A stretch of DNA of 64,000 bases from Priestia filamentosa (GCF_900177535.1 NZ_FXAJ01000001.1:620001-684000), one strand, 5' to 3'; shown: positions 32,415 through 43,817, counted from the first letter of the stretch. Notes: generated from the sequence alone by a model not told the origin. A program made the numbers and translations.

Positions 32415-33046
32415 AAAAGAAAATTGCACAACATTTATTAACAATTGAAGCTGTATGTCTACAACCTAACGACCCATTTACATGGGCATCAGGGATTAAG
32501 TCACCGATTTACTGCGACAACCGCCTCACTCTTTCATATCCTGAAGTGCGTCAGGATATTGCGCAAGGGCTTGCAAGTCTCATTCGAGAAAATTTCAAAG
32601 AAGTAGACGTTATTGCAGGTACGGCAACAGCAGGCATTCCACATGCAGCATTTGTTAGCGATGTGCTTAGCCTACCAATGTGCTATGTTCGTAGCAAAGC
32701 AAAAGAACACGGCCGTGGGAATCAAATTGAAGGACGAGTGACAAAAGGAGATAAAGTTGTTGTTGTAGAAGATTTAATTTCAACAGGTGGAAGCGTACTG
32801 AAAGTTGTGAAAGCATTAGAAGAGCAAGGCTGTGAAGTACTTGGAGTTGTTTCTATCTTCACTTACGAGCTTTCAAAAGCAGAAGAAGCTTTCAAAGAAG
32901 CGAACGTTACGTTAAAATCACTTTCTAACTATTCTACGCTAATCGGAGTAGCACGTGAAAAAGGTAGTATCACAGAAACGGATTTAGAAAAACTGAAAGA
33001 GTGGAAGAAAGATCCTTCTTCAACAGAATGGCTTTCGCTTGTATAA
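32411..33046 (+). CDS. pyrE: PyrE, orotate phosphoribosyltransferase
   Basis: A 211-residue type I phosphoribosyltransferase with the PRPP motif [13 protein letters not shown] and the flexible-loop [15 protein letters not shown]. It makes OMP from orotate and PRPP. ATG 32411 follows GAGAGGG and overlaps the pyrF stop; an upstream in-frame ATG at 32393 is less well placed. Last gene of the pyr operon, followed by a terminator. Confidence 0.97.
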
Positions 33047-33060
33047 AGGGGATAAAAAGA

Positions 33061-33087
33061 GTCAACTAGGAATCTAGTTGGCTTTTT
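33061..33087 (+). terminator. Terminator of the pyr operon
   Basis: GTCAACTAG (33061-33069) pairs with CTAGTTGGC (33074-33082) around a four-base loop, followed by TTTTT. Confidence 0.88.
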
Positions 33088-33113
33088 ATATTTGAAAAAA
33101 GGAACATTACAAC

Positions 33114-33154
33114 AAAAAGACCGTTCGTCAATAAAAGTGATGAACGGTCTTTTT
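33114..33154 (-). terminator. Bidirectional terminator between pyrE and rqcH
   Basis: AAAAAGACCGTTC and GAACGGTCTTTTT pair across a short loop with A and T runs on both sides. It lies just past the rqcH stop codon and can also stop read-through from pyrE on the plus strand. Confidence 0.9.
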
Positions 33155-33162
33155 AAAAAGTC

Positions 33163-34875
33163 TTATTTTCTTAGTTTTAAAACAAGTTCTTCGCTTGGCG
33201 TCACAAACACAGTTTGCTGCTGCTCATAAATCACAAACCCTGGTTTCGAACCACTAGGCTTTTTAACATGTCGAACTTTTGTATAATCAACAGGAACAGA
33301 ACTTGATTGTTTTGCTTTGCTAAAATATGCTGCTAAATGGGCAGCTTCTCTAATCGCTTCTTCTGAAGGATTTGTATCGCGAATCACAACGTGCGAGCCT
33401 GGAATATCTTTCGTATGAAACCAAAGCTCATCTCGTCCTGCTACTCGATTTGTTAAATAGTCATTTTGTTTATTATTTTTGCCGACGAGAATGGAATACC
33501 CGTCGCTTGATTCGTATGCTTCAAGCTGCGGTGTCTGATTCTTTTGTTTTTTAGACACTTTCGTTTCTTTCTTTTTCTTCAAATAGCCTTCCTCTGTTAG
33601 CTCCTGTCGAATTTCAGCAATATCTCTATGTGTGGCAGATTCCATTTGTTGAATCAGCGTTTCAAAGTATTGAATTTCTTCTGTTGCTTTTTGAATTTGT
33701 TCCTGTACAACAGTAACCGAGTTTTTCGCTTTTTGATAGCGATGGAAATAATGCTGTGCATTTTGAGATGGCGTCTTTTGCGGATCAAGCTCAATTGTCA
33801 CTGTGCCCGCATTTTCATCATAGTAGTTGATAACTTCTGCTTTCCCATCTCCTTGCTTAATCGCAAAAAGGTTTGATGTTAGAAGTTCGCCGTACAATTG
33901 AAACTTCTTCGCTTTTTCAGCATCATCAAGCGTTGTTTTGAGCTTTTTGATTTTCTTTTCATTTTTCTTTTTCTCTGTGTTCATAAATTGCAGGAGGTCA
34001 TGTGCTTGCTGCTTTACACGATCTCGTTCTGCTTTTCCATAGTAAAAACGGTCAAGCGCTTCACTTAACAAAGAAAAGGTAGAAACTTCACCTTCTATAT
34101 GTGTAAGAGGAATCATATAAAACGCTTCTTTTCCTTCATTTCTAATAATCTGCGGAGTGAACTCTTTCTCTTTAATCTTAGCCATAAGCTCAACAAAAGC
34201 TTTCGGTACTGTTGTGCGATTAGCAAGACCAGATGTGTGAATAATTTCTCTCGCTAAAAGAGGCGAAACTCCTTCAAATGTACTAACAAGCTGACCGTCT
34301 AGTTTACCGCTGTTGAAGTCCACTTTTCGTAACACTGTTTCCTCGTCTGCTTGGAATGGATTTTCCTTATTTTGAGCAGGTGGAAAAACGTAAGAATGAC
34401 CAGGTAGAACAGTACGATGGCTGTTCACAGATGGTGAAAGGTGCTTAATGCTGTCAATAATCGTCTCTTTTTTATGATCAACTAAAATAATGTTACTATG
34501 GCGGTTCATAATTTCAATATAAAGAGCTTTATGCGTAACATCACCAAGTTCGTCACGGCCTCGCACTTCAATTTTTAAAATGCGATCAAGCTCAATTTGT
34601 TCAATAGAATCAATAATACCGCCTTCTAAATGTTTGCGAAGCAACATGCAAAACATCGGTGGCGTACTTGGGTTTTCATAACTTTCATTTGTTAAGTGAA
34701 CGCGCGCGTAGCTTGGGTGCGCAGAGAGAAGAAGTTTATAGTTCGTTCCTCCCGCACGTACGCCAAGAATGAGCTCATTTGTAAAAGGCTGATACACTTT
34801 TGTTATGCGGCCGCTTTGTAACTTCTCTACTAATTCTTCTTTCATTGCATATGTAAACATTCCGTCAAATGACAT
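33163..34875 (-). CDS. rqcH: RqcH (YloA), Rqc2/NEMF-family ribosome quality-control factor
   Basis: A 570-residue NFACT protein. The N-terminal NFACT-N domain contains the invariant DR pair at D97-R98 ([13 protein letters not shown]), residues needed for Ala-tRNA recruitment in B. subtilis RqcH; long coiled coils follow (about 290-440), then the NFACT-R domain with [20 protein letters not shown]. RqcH binds obstructed 50S subunits and adds C-terminal alanine tails that mark the chain for degradation. AAGGAAGTG precedes the start. It is one of only two minus-strand genes in the window. Confidence 0.95.
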   Translation of the reverse strand: MSFDGMFTYAMKEELVEKLQSGRITKVYQPFTNELILGVRAGGTNYKLLLSAHPSYARVHLTNESYENPSTPPMFCMLLRKHLEGGIIDSIEQIELDRILKIEVRGRDELGDVTHKALYIEIMNRHSNIILVDHKKETIIDSIKHLSPSVNSHRTVLPGHSYVFPPAQNKENPFQADEETVLRKVDFNSGKLDGQLVSTFEGVSPLLAREIIHTSGLANRTTVPKAFVELMAKIKEKEFTPQIIRNEGKEAFYMIPLTHIEGEVSTFSLLSEALDRFYYGKAERDRVKQQAHDLLQFMNTEKKKNEKKIKKLKTTLDDAEKAKKFQLYGELLTSNLFAIKQGDGKAEVINYYDENAGTVTIELDPQKTPSQNAQHYFHRYQKAKNSVTVVQEQIQKATEEIQYFETLIQQMESATHRDIAEIRQELTEEGYLKKKKETKVSKKQKNQTPQLEAYESSDGYSILVGKNNKQNDYLTNRVAGRDELWFHTKDIPGSHVVIRDTNPSEEAIREAAHLAAYFSKAKQSSSVPVDYTKVRHVKKPSGSKPGFVIYEQQQTVFVTPSEELVLKLRK

Positions 34876-34932
34876 TTTAACACTTCCTTAACCCCTATTT
34901 AAAAAACTTTCGTCTCTTTCTTTCTAATGTAA

Positions 34933-34938
34933 AGTATA
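34933..34938 (-). promoter_or_regulatory. Candidate promoter for rqcH
   Basis: On the minus strand TGCTATACT reads as an extended -10 (TATACT), about 58 bases before the rqcH start. The -35 position shows only a weak match. Confidence 0.5.
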
Positions 34939-35010
34939 GCATTTTTTTGGACGAGTCTGAATAAGCTTACCTTAGAAGAGATTAAAAGGCAAAGGGTGTG
35001 AACGTGTGTC

Positions 35011-37686
35011 ATGAAGTGGCATGAAATGAGTGAGAATACTGTCCTGCACACAGCACAAACAAACAGAGAAAAAGGACTAGATGAAAAAGAAGCAAAAGGT
35101 CGAATAAGAGAACACGGCTACAATGAGTTAAAAGAAGCGTCCAAACCGTCTGCATTGCTTGTGTTTCTTGCTCAGTTTAAAGATTTTATGGTCCTTGTTT
35201 TACTAGGAGCAACTCTTGTTTCAGGTTTCTTAGGTGAATATATTGATGCTATCGCTATTATTGCCATCGTTTTGATTAACGGTGTCTTAGGTTTCTTTCA
35301 AGAACGTAAAGCCGAAAAGTCACTTGATGCTTTAAAAGAACTTTCAGCACCAAAAGTAAATGTGTTACGAAATGAAAAATGGAGTAAAGTGCCCTCAAAA
35401 GAACTTGTGAGAGGAGATATCATTAAATTTTCGACAGGAGATAGAATAGGAGCTGATATACGAATTATTGAAGCGAAAGCACTTGAGATTGAAGAATCTG
35501 CTTTAACAGGAGAGTCTGTTCCTGCTGTAAAGGAGACGAACCCGCTTCATGATGAAAATCTTCCCCTTGGTGATCAAACAAACATGGCCTTTATGGGAAC
35601 GCTTGTGACAAGAGGGAGTGGGATCGGCGTTGTTGTTGGAACTGGAATGAATACTGCAATGGGACAAATTGCAGATCTTCTTCAAAATGCTGAAACAGTA
35701 ACAACTCCGCTGCAGCGAAAGCTTGCACAGCTTGGAAAAATTTTAATTATCATTGCGCTTATTTTAACAGCGCTTGTTGTATTTGTTGGTGTATTGCAAG
35801 GTCATGACGTATACAGCATGTTTTTAGCTGGTGTAAGCTTAGCTGTTGCAGCCATTCCAGAGGGATTACCTGCTATTGTAACCGTTGCGCTATCGCTCGG
35901 TGTACAGCGAATGATTAGAAAAAAAGCAATTGTTCGTAAACTTCCAGCAGTGGAAACGCTAGGGTGCGCCTCAGTTATCTGTTCAGACAAAACAGGGACG
36001 CTTACGCAAAATAAAATGACGGTAACTAATGTTTGGGCAGGAGGAACAACATGGGGAGTCACAGGGACAGGATATGCACCAGAGGGGAAATTCAGGCTTG
36101 ATGATCGCGATGTGAATCCTCAAAAATCAAGAGAGCTTTCTCAAGTTCTTCTTTTCGGATTGTTGTGTAACAACACAAACATTTTGCAGAGGAAAAAAGA
36201 GTATGTTCTTGATGGAGATCCAACTGAGGCAGCTCTTGTTGTAGCAGCTCGAAAAGCTGGATTAGAAAGAGAAGAGATGCTAAAGCAGTTTACAATTGTA
36301 GAAGAATTCCCATTTGATTCAACTCGTAAAATGATGAGCGTTATTATTCAAGACAAAGAAGGCAAGCGCTATGTTGTTACAAAAGGGGCTCCTGATGTTT
36401 TATTAACAACAAGCTCTCAAATATTATGGAAAGAACGTCTTGAATCGCTTTCTGTTTCTCGCTACAACGAAGTACACAAAGCTGTTGAAGATTTAGCAGC
36501 GCGAGCTCTTCGTACAATTGCAATTGCTTATAAGCCACTTTCAAATCATAATAAACTAACCGAAAAAGAAGCGGAATCAAATCTTACCTTTCTTGGCTTG
36601 CAAGGAATGATTGATCCCCCTCGCACAGAAGTAAAAGAAGCTGTGAAAGAATGTAAAGAAGCAGGGATTAAAACAGTGATGATTACAGGTGATCATGTTA
36701 TTACAGCTCAAGCAATTGCAAAAGAGCTTGGTATTTTAACAAAAAACGGAAAAGTTCTTCAAGGAACAGACATTACGTCAATGTCAAAAGAAGAACTTGA
36801 AGAGATTGTAGAAGATGTGGACGTCTATGCTCGTGTCTCTCCAGAGCATAAGCTGAAAATCGTAAAAGCATTGCAAGCAAAAGGGCATGTTGTCGCAATG
36901 ACAGGAGACGGAGTGAACGATGCTCCTGCCATTAAATCAGCGGACATCGGGATTGCTATGGGAATTACGGGAACAGACGTCGCCAAAGAAGCGTCATCTC
37001 TTGTTCTTCTTGATGATAACTTTGCCACAATTAAGTCGGCTATTAAAGAGGGGCGTAACATCTATGAAAATATCCGGAAATTTGTACGCTATCTGCTTGC
37101 TTCGAACGTTGGCGAAATTCTAGTTATGCTCTTTGCAATGCTTTTAGCGCTTCCACTTCCGCTCGTTCCGATTCAAATTTTATGGGTAAACCTTGTGACA
37201 GACGGACTTCCAGCAATGGCCCTTGGACTTGATAAACCAGAAGATGATGTGATGAAAAGAGGACCAAGACATCCAAAAGAAGGGATATTTTCTAGAGGCC
37301 TTGGATGGAAAGTAATCAGTCGAGGGTTTTTAATCGGAATTGCGACACTATTAGCGTTTATTATTGTATACGACGAGCAAACAGGGAACTTGGCTTACGC
37401 TCAAACAGTTGCTTTTGCAACGCTCGTGCTTGCTCAGCTTATTCATGTCTTTGATTGCCGAAGCGAGAAATCTATTTTTGATCGAAATCCATTCGGAAAC
37501 ATGTACCTTATCGGAGCAGTATTATCTTCTATTCTGCTTATGGCAATTGTAATTTATGTTGAACCGCTTCAAGCGATTTTCCACACGGTGCCAATCATTG
37601 GACGCGATTGGTTGCTCATCATCGCAATGGCGAGCATCCCAACATTCTTACTTGCAGGCTCATTTTTAACAAGGAAGAAGAAGTAA
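35011..37686 (+). CDS. yloB: YloB, P-type Ca2+-transporting ATPase
   Basis: An 891-residue P2A-type ATPase of SERCA/PMR1 type. It has an N-terminal cation-ATPase domain, the actuator LTGES motif, the M4 PEGLPAIV motif, the phosphorylation site [13 protein letters not shown] with D326, the GDGVNDAPA hinge, and ten predicted membrane helices. B. subtilis YloB is a Ca2+ ATPase linked to spores and calcium homeostasis. The ATG is 12 bases from AAAGGGTG, a longish spacing. It has its own terminator and is transcribed away from rqcH. Confidence 0.95.
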   Translation: MKWHEMSENTVLHTAQTNREKGLDEKEAKGRIREHGYNELKEASKPSALLVFLAQFKDFMVLVLLGATLVSGFLGEYIDAIAIIAIVLINGVLGFFQERKAEKSLDALKELSAPKVNVLRNEKWSKVPSKELVRGDIIKFSTGDRIGADIRIIEAKALEIEESALTGESVPAVKETNPLHDENLPLGDQTNMAFMGTLVTRGSGIGVVVGTGMNTAMGQIADLLQNAETVTTPLQRKLAQLGKILIIIALILTALVVFVGVLQGHDVYSMFLAGVSLAVAAIPEGLPAIVTVALSLGVQRMIRKKAIVRKLPAVETLGCASVICSDKTGTLTQNKMTVTNVWAGGTTWGVTGTGYAPEGKFRLDDRDVNPQKSRELSQVLLFGLLCNNTNILQRKKEYVLDGDPTEAALVVAARKAGLEREEMLKQFTIVEEFPFDSTRKMMSVIIQDKEGKRYVVTKGAPDVLLTTSSQILWKERLESLSVSRYNEVHKAVEDLAARALRTIAIAYKPLSNHNKLTEKEAESNLTFLGLQGMIDPPRTEVKEAVKECKEAGIKTVMITGDHVITAQAIAKELGILTKNGKVLQGTDITSMSKEELEEIVEDVDVYARVSPEHKLKIVKALQAKGHVVAMTGDGVNDAPAIKSADIGIAMGITGTDVAKEASSLVLLDDNFATIKSAIKEGRNIYENIRKFVRYLLASNVGEILVMLFAMLLALPLPLVPIQILWVNLVTDGLPAMALGLDKPEDDVMKRGPRHPKEGIFSRGLGWKVISRGFLIGIATLLAFIIVYDEQTGNLAYAQTVAFATLVLAQLIHVFDCRSEKSIFDRNPFGNMYLIGAVLSSILLMAIVIYVEPLQAIFHTVPIIGRDWLLIIAMASIPTFLLAGSFLTRKKK

Positions 37687-37696
37687 AAAAGGAAAG

Positions 37697-37745
37697 AAAA
37701 GACACGACAAAACAGGGGAGTTATTGTTTTGTCGTGTCTTTTTTT
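37697..37745 (+). terminator. Intrinsic terminator after yloB
   Basis: AAAAGACACGACAAAAC and GTTTTGTCGTGTCTTTT form a 17-bp stem ending in nine T residues. Confidence 0.95.
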
Positions 37746-37908
37746 ATGGTATAATGCAAAGGGTTATAAAGGAAGATTTCCTTTTATAATAAAGTGTTTT
37801 ATAATGAATAATTAAATAATTTAACGAAAAAGTTACGTAGTAATGCTTAAAACATGAAAAGCACATATGCAAGGTTTTAAGATAAAGGGAAGCAATGGAT
37901 GTGATAAC

Positions 37909-38787
37909 ATGGTAGTTAGTATGACTGGTTTCGGGAGAGGAAAAGCCGAAAGTGAAAAAAATGCGGTAACAGTTGAGATGAAGTCTGTTAACCACCGATT
38001 TTGTGAAGTGATGGTTCGTATGCCAAGACAGCTTGTTGATGTTGAAGACAAGCTTAAGAAAATTGTTGGCGAATCTATTAAAAGAGGAAGAATTGAAGTA
38101 TTTGTCACGGTCTCTGGAGAGCGTTCGAGTACAAAAAGTCTTCAAACTGATTATTCACTTCTTCAACAATACGTTGAAGCGTTAAAAACGATTGAGAAAG
38201 AGCAAAATTTACCTCCTCAATCTCTTTCATTTCAAGACATCTTAGGAATGGAAGGTGTTTTCACAACGCATGATGAAGAAGGAGACAATGCAGAAGTTAA
38301 AGAACTTGTACAAGAGGCGGCAAGAAGAGCGGTTTCAGAACTTTATAAAATGCGTCAAAATGAAGGAGAACGGCTAAAAGAAGATTTGATGAACCGTATT
38401 TGTCAAATTGAAAAGAGCTGCGAGGAAATCGCGAAGCTTGCTCCAACTGTTTCAGAACAGTACCGAGAGCGGATTCAGAAAAAGCTTCAGGAGCATCTTG
38501 GTGACTCATTTGACGAGCAGCGTGTGCTGACAGAAGTTGCGATGTTTGCAGAGAAAGCAGACATCAGTGAAGAGATTACGCGCATTAATAGCCATATTAG
38601 AGAATTTAAGGAAACGCTTGAAAGCGGTACTCAAATGGGACGTAAACTTGACTTTCTTGTCCAAGAATTAAACAGGGAAGGCAACACGATAGGAGCAAAA
38701 GCTCATAGCAGCAGCATTGCTAGTTTAGTTATTGATATAAAGACAAATCTAGAACGAATTAAAGAGCAAGTGCAAAATATTGAATAG
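37909..38787 (+). CDS. yloC: YloC, YicC-family endoribonuclease
   Basis: A 292-residue YicC/YloC family protein with N-terminal MVVSMTGFGRG, central NHRFCEVMVRMP segment, and the conserved C-terminal MGRKLDFLVQELNREGNTIGAKA. Family members have been shown to be single-strand-specific endoribonucleases. ATG 37909 is chosen (GGATGTG upstream and the usual MTGFGR N terminus); an upstream in-frame ATG at 37867 would add 14 unrelated residues. It begins a unit that continues to remA, gmk and rpoZ. Confidence 0.92.
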   Translation: MVVSMTGFGRGKAESEKNAVTVEMKSVNHRFCEVMVRMPRQLVDVEDKLKKIVGESIKRGRIEVFVTVSGERSSTKSLQTDYSLLQQYVEALKTIEKEQNLPPQSLSFQDILGMEGVFTTHDEEGDNAEVKELVQEAARRAVSELYKMRQNEGERLKEDLMNRICQIEKSCEEIAKLAPTVSEQYRERIQKKLQEHLGDSFDEQRVLTEVAMFAEKADISEEITRINSHIREFKETLESGTQMGRKLDFLVQELNREGNTIGAKAHSSSIASLVIDIKTNLERIKEQVQNIE

Positions 38788-38850
38788 CCCCTTGTCAAAA
38801 GTACAGCGTTCATATATAAATGAAGCAGGGACTTTTGATACATAGGGTTT
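38788..38850. repeat. Imperfect inverted repeat between yloC and remA
   Basis: TGTCAAAAGT near the yloC stop pairs with ACTTTTGATA about 35 bases later, with an internal TTCAT/ATGAA. No T-run follows, so it is not a normal terminator. It may be an mRNA processing or regulatory hairpin. Function unknown. Confidence 0.4.
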
Positions 38851-38928
38851 AAAACAAGAAAAAAAGTCTACAATGTTATCATTCATAAATGGTGAAAAAT
38901 AGAGTGTGGAAGCTGAGGAGGCTTGTTG

Positions 38929-39192
38929 ATGAACAGCAAGTTTATTAATGTTGGTTTTGGAAATTTTGTATCATCAGGGCGAATTATTTCTGTTGTGCAC
39001 CCTGAATCAGCCCCAATTAAAAGAATGATTCAAGATGCAAAAGAAAGAAGTACACTTATTGATGCAACGCTTGGTCGGAAAACACGATCAGTTATTATTA
39101 TGGACAGTGAACATGTTATTTTAGCTCCTGTTCAACCAGAAACCATTTCACAACGACTTGAATCAAAAGGTGAACAACTGACGGAAGGGTAA
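38929..39192 (+). CDS. remA: RemA (YlzA), biofilm matrix gene activator
   Basis: An 87-residue protein close to B. subtilis RemA, with [34 protein letters not shown] and the conserved [21 protein letters not shown]. RemA oligomerises into rings that bind DNA and activates extracellular matrix and osmoprotection genes. ATG 38929 is chosen because GAGGAGG precedes it by 7 bases; the upstream TTG is too close. gmk follows 15 bases later. Confidence 0.95.
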   Translation: MNSKFINVGFGNFVSSGRIISVVHPESAPIKRMIQDAKERSTLIDATLGRKTRSVIIMDSEHVILAPVQPETISQRLESKGEQLTEG

Positions 39193-39821
<629 letters not shown>

Positions 39822-39822
<1 letters not shown>

Positions 39823-40022
39823 TGTTATATCCATCAATTGACACACTTATGACAAAGCTTGATTCAAAATATACGCTTGTAACAGTTGCAGCAAAACGTG
39901 CTCGCAGCTTACAGGAATATAACGACCTTATGGTTGAAAATCCAGTATCAGACAAGTTTGTAGGATGTGCGCTTGAAGAAATCAATGCAGGTGTTCTACA
40001 TTTTGAAAAATCGGAAAACTAA
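39822..40022 (+). CDS. rpoZ: RpoZ, RNA polymerase omega subunit
   Basis: A 66-residue omega subunit: [28 protein letters not shown], then the conserved [15 protein letters not shown]. It binds and helps fold beta-prime. Two ATGs (39819 and 39822) are possible; 39822 has GGAGG 7 bases upstream and gives the MLxPSID start of the family. It ends the gmk unit, followed by a terminator. Confidence 0.95.
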
Positions 40023-40033
40023 AATGAACGTAG

Positions 40034-40069
40034 AATAACAACCTATTATGATTAGGTTGTTATTTTTTT
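40034..40069 (+). terminator. Intrinsic terminator after rpoZ
   Basis: AATAACAACCTA and TAGGTTGTTATT pair around a 7-base loop, followed by a T-run. Confidence 0.92.
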
Positions 40070-40101
40070 AAAAGATAAATGTAAAAGGTGGGAGAAGAAC
40101 G

Positions 40102-41310
40102 TTGGAAGGAAAACGTATTGTATTAGGAGTAAGCGGAGGAATTGCCGCTTATAAAGCAGCTGCTTTAACAAGTAAGCTCATTCAGAGTGGAGCAGAAGTA
40201 AGAGTGATAATGACAGAATCAGCAACAAAGTTTATTACACCCCTCACATTTCAGGCACTGTCACGAAATCACGTTTATACAGATACTTTTTTAGAAAAAG
40301 ATCCAACCGTTATTTCACACATTGATGTTGCAGATTGGGCAGACTTGATTATTGTAGCTCCAGCAACAGCTAATACGATCGGAAAGTTAGCGAATGGGCT
40401 TGGAGATGATATGCTTACAACAACACTTTTAGCTACAACGGCTCCTGTTTGGATTGCTCCTGCGATGAACGTGCATATGTATGATAACAAAGCTGTTCAG
40501 CGTAATATTATGACGCTTTATAATGATGGCTATCGCTTTATTGAACCATCAGCAGGGTATCTTGCCTGCGGGTATATTGGTAGAGGAAGACTTGAAGAGC
40601 CAGAGAAAATTGTCGAGCTTGTAAAAGAGCACTTTGCGCCGAAAAAAGAACAGCTTCTCGGTGGAGAAAAAATTGTGATTACGGCAGGGCCAACGCGTGA
40701 AAACATAGACCCCGTGCGCTTTTTTTCAAACCGTTCAACAGGTAAAATGGGCTACGCTTTAGCGCAGGCTGCTAAAGATCTTGGAGCGGACGTTACCCTT
40801 ATTAGCGGCCCGACAAACTTAACGCCTCCAACAGGTGTTACATTTGTGGAAGTTGAAAGTGCTGCAAACATGCTTGACGCCGTTATGAACGTTTTTAACG
40901 ATGCTTCTGTTGTCATTAAATCAGCTGCTGTAGCTGATTATCATCCAAAAGTAACTTTTGGACAGAAGATGAAGAAGAAAGACGGAGATTTAGCGATCGA
41001 AATGGAACGAACAACAGATATTTTAAAAACGCTTGGACAAAAGAAAGATGGTCAGTTGTTAGTTGGATTCGCAGCAGAAACAGAGCATGTTGAAGAATAT
41101 GCTATGAAAAAGCTTCAAACAAAAAATGCTGACCTTATTGTCGCTAATAATGTTTCAACAGAAGGTGCAGGCTTTGGGGGAGATACAAATATAGTGACGC
41201 TCTTCTATAAAGATGGACATCATCAAGACCTTCCACTGCTTTCGAAAAAAGATGTGAGCGAAAGAATTATGAATGAAGTTGTGAACTTATTAAAGGAACG
41301 GTCAAAATGA
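40102..41310 (+). CDS. coaBC: CoaBC, bifunctional PPC synthetase / decarboxylase
   Basis: A 402-residue fusion. The N-terminal flavoprotein decarboxylase domain has catalytic H73 (ISHIDVADWADL), PAMN at 120-123 and C156 in the substrate flap (YLACGYIG); the C-terminal CoaB domain begins near 185 with ITAGPTRENIDPVR. It makes 4'-phosphopantetheine from 4'-phosphopantothenate and cysteine. It starts at TTG with GGTGGGAG upstream. Ends in an ATGA overlap with priA. Confidence 0.96.
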   Translation: MEGKRIVLGVSGGIAAYKAAALTSKLIQSGAEVRVIMTESATKFITPLTFQALSRNHVYTDTFLEKDPTVISHIDVADWADLIIVAPATANTIGKLANGLGDDMLTTTLLATTAPVWIAPAMNVHMYDNKAVQRNIMTLYNDGYRFIEPSAGYLACGYIGRGRLEEPEKIVELVKEHFAPKKEQLLGGEKIVITAGPTRENIDPVRFFSNRSTGKMGYALAQAAKDLGADVTLISGPTNLTPPTGVTFVEVESAANMLDAVMNVFNDASVVIKSAAVADYHPKVTFGQKMKKKDGDLAIEMERTTDILKTLGQKKDGQLLVGFAAETEHVEEYAMKKLQTKNADLIVANNVSTEGAGFGGDTNIVTLFYKDGHHQDLPLLSKKDVSERIMNEVVNLLKERSK

Positions 41311-43724
41311 AAGTAGCAAGTATTATTGTAGATGTTTTAGCAAAAGGAACGGATCGCCCTTTTGACTACATTATTCCACAAAGTCTAGAAGACATTGTTG
41401 TAAAAGGAATGCGTGTTATTGTTCCATTCGGTCCTCGTAAAATTCAAGGTTTTGTGATTAATATAAAAGAAAGTTCAGATGTTGCTCGCTTAAAAGAAAT
41501 TGACGAGATGGTTGATCTTCAGCCTGTTTTAACAGAGGAGCTGCTTAGTCTTGGGAAATGGTTGACAGAAGAAACACTATGTTATGCAATGTCAGCTTTT
41601 CAAGCGATGCTTCCTGCAGCAATGAAAGCAAAGTACGATAAAGAAATCTCACTTCCTTCTGAAGAGGTAAAGCAACAACTTCATGAAAGTGTGCGGCCTC
41701 TTTTTTCAAAAGGAAGCATTAGGTTTAGCGATGTGAAAAACCATCCTGCCGCTCCTTATCTTTTAAAAGACATAAGTAAGAACTTTTTAGATGTCACGTA
41801 TATTGTTAAAAATAGAGTGAATAAAAAAATGATGAGAGGCGTTATGCTCTCGTCTTCTATGAAACAAGAAGACATTGAAAAGTATAGGGATGGACTGGGC
41901 AAAAAAGGTGAAAAGCAAAAGGTTGTTCTTCAATATATGCTCGCCCAAAAGGAAAAGATGAGCGTAAAGCACTTGAAAGACGAGCTTGGGATTACAGATG
42001 CTCCTATTAAGTCACTTATCTCAAAAGGTTTCCTAGAAAAGATTGAGATTGAGCTGTATAGAAATCCATTTGCAGAAAGAGAGTTTCAAAAAACAAGCGC
42101 CCTTCCTCTTACAGAAGAGCAAAGCAAAGTTATTAAACCTATTCATACAAGTATTGAAGAAGATAAGCATAACGTATTTCTTTTGTATGGGGTAACAGGA
42201 AGCGGAAAGACAGAGGTATACCTTCAATCTATTCAGCGTGTTCTTGAAAAAGGAGAAGAAGCGATTGTTCTTGTTCCTGAAATTTCGCTCACACCTCAAA
42301 TGGTCACAAGATTTAAAGGGCGATTTGGTTCAAAGGTCGCTGTCCTCCACAGTGGACTTTCAGCAGGAGAAAAATACGATGAGTGGCGCAAAATTCAGCG
42401 AGGAGAAGTGTCAGTTGTTGTTGGAGCTCGTTCTGCTATCTTTGCACCATTTAAAAACTTGGGCATTATTATTATTGATGAAGAACATGAATCAAGCTAT
42501 AAGCAGGAAGAAAACCCGCGCTATCATGCAAGAGATGTTGCCATTTATCGAGGGAAGTATCACAATTGTCCTGTTGTTCTCGGAAGTGCAACGCCAACGC
42601 TTGAATCATTTGCGAGAGGAAGCAAAGGGAATTATAGACTTTTAACACTTTCTAAGCGTATGAATAATGCCCAAATGCCCGGAGTTGAAAAAGTGGATAT
42701 GAGAGAAGAACTTCGTAATGGCAACCGTTCTATGTTCTCGACCGTTCTGTTTGAAAAAATGAAGGATCGATTAGCAAAAGGAGAGCAAATTGTGCTTATG
42801 TTAAATAAGCGCGGTCATTCTTCTTTTATCATGTGCAGAGACTGTGGTTTTGTGCCTACTTGTCCACATTGTGAAATTTCGTTAACATATCATAGACATC
42901 AGAACTTAATGAAATGCCATTATTGTGGACATCAAGAGCAACTTGCAATAAAATGCCCTGAATGTGAAAGTGATCATATCCGCTATTTTGGAACAGGTAC
43001 TCAAAAAGTGGAAGAAGAGCTTACTAAGGTGATTCCAGAGGCATCTGTTGTGAGAATGGATGTTGATACAACGAGCCGCAAAGGCTCACATGAAAAGCTG
43101 CTTGCTAAATTTGAAAGTGGCCAAGCCCAAATCTTACTTGGTACCCAAATGATTGCAAAGGGCCTTGATTTTGAAAATGTAACACTTGTTGGTGTTCTCT
43201 CAGCAGATACAATGCTTCACCTTCCAGACTTCAGAGCATCTGAAAAAACATTTCAGCTTCTGACTCAAGTAAGCGGTAGAGCAGGGCGCCACTCTCTGCC
43301 AGGAGAGGTTGTTATTCAGACGTATACGCCTGAACATTACAGCATTGATCTTGCGAGTCATCATGACTATGATGCTTTTTATAAAAAAGAGATGATAATG
43401 CGAAAGATGCTGAAGTATCCGCCTTTTTATTATTTGGCACTTGTGACAGTAGCACATGAAAATATGGCTGTTGCAATGGGAGAAACGGATAAAATCGCAT
43501 CCTTCTTACAAAACAAGCTGTCTTCTAATGCTATCATTCTTGGCGCTGTGCCATCTCCCATTGCAAAAATTAAGGATAGATATCGTTATCAATGCATGAT
43601 AAAATATAGAAACGAACCAGACCTTTTTTCTTCTCTGCACTTTTTATTAGAGCAGTATAAAGGAAAAATGCAAAAGCAAAATTTAACAATAAACGTTGAT
43701 TTGAACCCTTACGTTATGATGTAA
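41307..43724 (+). CDS. priA: PriA, primosomal replication restart helicase
   Basis: An 805-residue superfamily 2 helicase. An N-terminal 3'-end DNA-binding domain, the Walker A GVTGSGKT at 295-302, the DEEH box (IIIDEEHESSYKQ), a zinc-binding cysteine array (CRDCGFVPTCPHC ... CHYCGH ... CPEC), and helicase motifs V/VI (GTQMIAKGLDF, QVSGRAGR) are present. It reloads the replisome at stalled forks. In B. subtilis def follows; here it does not. Confidence 0.97.
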   Translation: MKVASIIVDVLAKGTDRPFDYIIPQSLEDIVVKGMRVIVPFGPRKIQGFVINIKESSDVARLKEIDEMVDLQPVLTEELLSLGKWLTEETLCYAMSAFQAMLPAAMKAKYDKEISLPSEEVKQQLHESVRPLFSKGSIRFSDVKNHPAAPYLLKDISKNFLDVTYIVKNRVNKKMMRGVMLSSSMKQEDIEKYRDGLGKKGEKQKVVLQYMLAQKEKMSVKHLKDELGITDAPIKSLISKGFLEKIEIELYRNPFAEREFQKTSALPLTEEQSKVIKPIHTSIEEDKHNVFLLYGVTGSGKTEVYLQSIQRVLEKGEEAIVLVPEISLTPQMVTRFKGRFGSKVAVLHSGLSAGEKYDEWRKIQRGEVSVVVGARSAIFAPFKNLGIIIIDEEHESSYKQEENPRYHARDVAIYRGKYHNCPVVLGSATPTLESFARGSKGNYRLLTLSKRMNNAQMPGVEKVDMREELRNGNRSMFSTVLFEKMKDRLAKGEQIVLMLNKRGHSSFIMCRDCGFVPTCPHCEISLTYHRHQNLMKCHYCGHQEQLAIKCPECESDHIRYFGTGTQKVEEELTKVIPEASVVRMDVDTTSRKGSHEKLLAKFESGQAQILLGTQMIAKGLDFENVTLVGVLSADTMLHLPDFRASEKTFQLLTQVSGRAGRHSLPGEVVIQTYTPEHYSIDLASHHDYDAFYKKEMIMRKMLKYPPFYYLALVTVAHENMAVAMGETDKIASFLQNKLSSNAIILGAVPSPIAKIKDRYRYQCMIKYRNEPDLFSSLHFLLEQYKGKMQKQNLTINVDLNPYVMM

Positions 43725-43753
43725 AGGGAAAAATAGATAAAAAAATAGATATG

Positions 43754-43794
43754 AAAGGTTCAAAGAGCTATTTTAGTTTTTTGGACCTTTTTAT
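43754..43794 (+). terminator. Terminator after priA
   Basis: AAAGGTTCAAA and TTTGGACCTTT pair with one G-U around a longer loop, followed by a T-run. It lies where def would be expected. Confidence 0.8.
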
Positions 43795-43808
43795 TTGTTT
43801 TATAAAAG

Positions 43809-43817
43809 TGGTACAAT
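43809..43817 (+). promoter_or_regulatory. Candidate promoter for fmt
   Basis: TGGTACAAT is an extended -10 element downstream of the priA terminator and 62 bases before the fmt start. It would give fmt its own promoter. Confidence 0.5.

Noticed and set aside
33114-33154. Inverted repeat considered as a mobile element end
   Set aside because: It is a normal bidirectional terminator with A and T runs, with no transposase or target duplication nearby.
37744-38145. 133-residue minus-strand ORF over the yloC start
   Set aside because: Antisense to a conserved gene and rich in residues typical of AT-rich noncoding complement.
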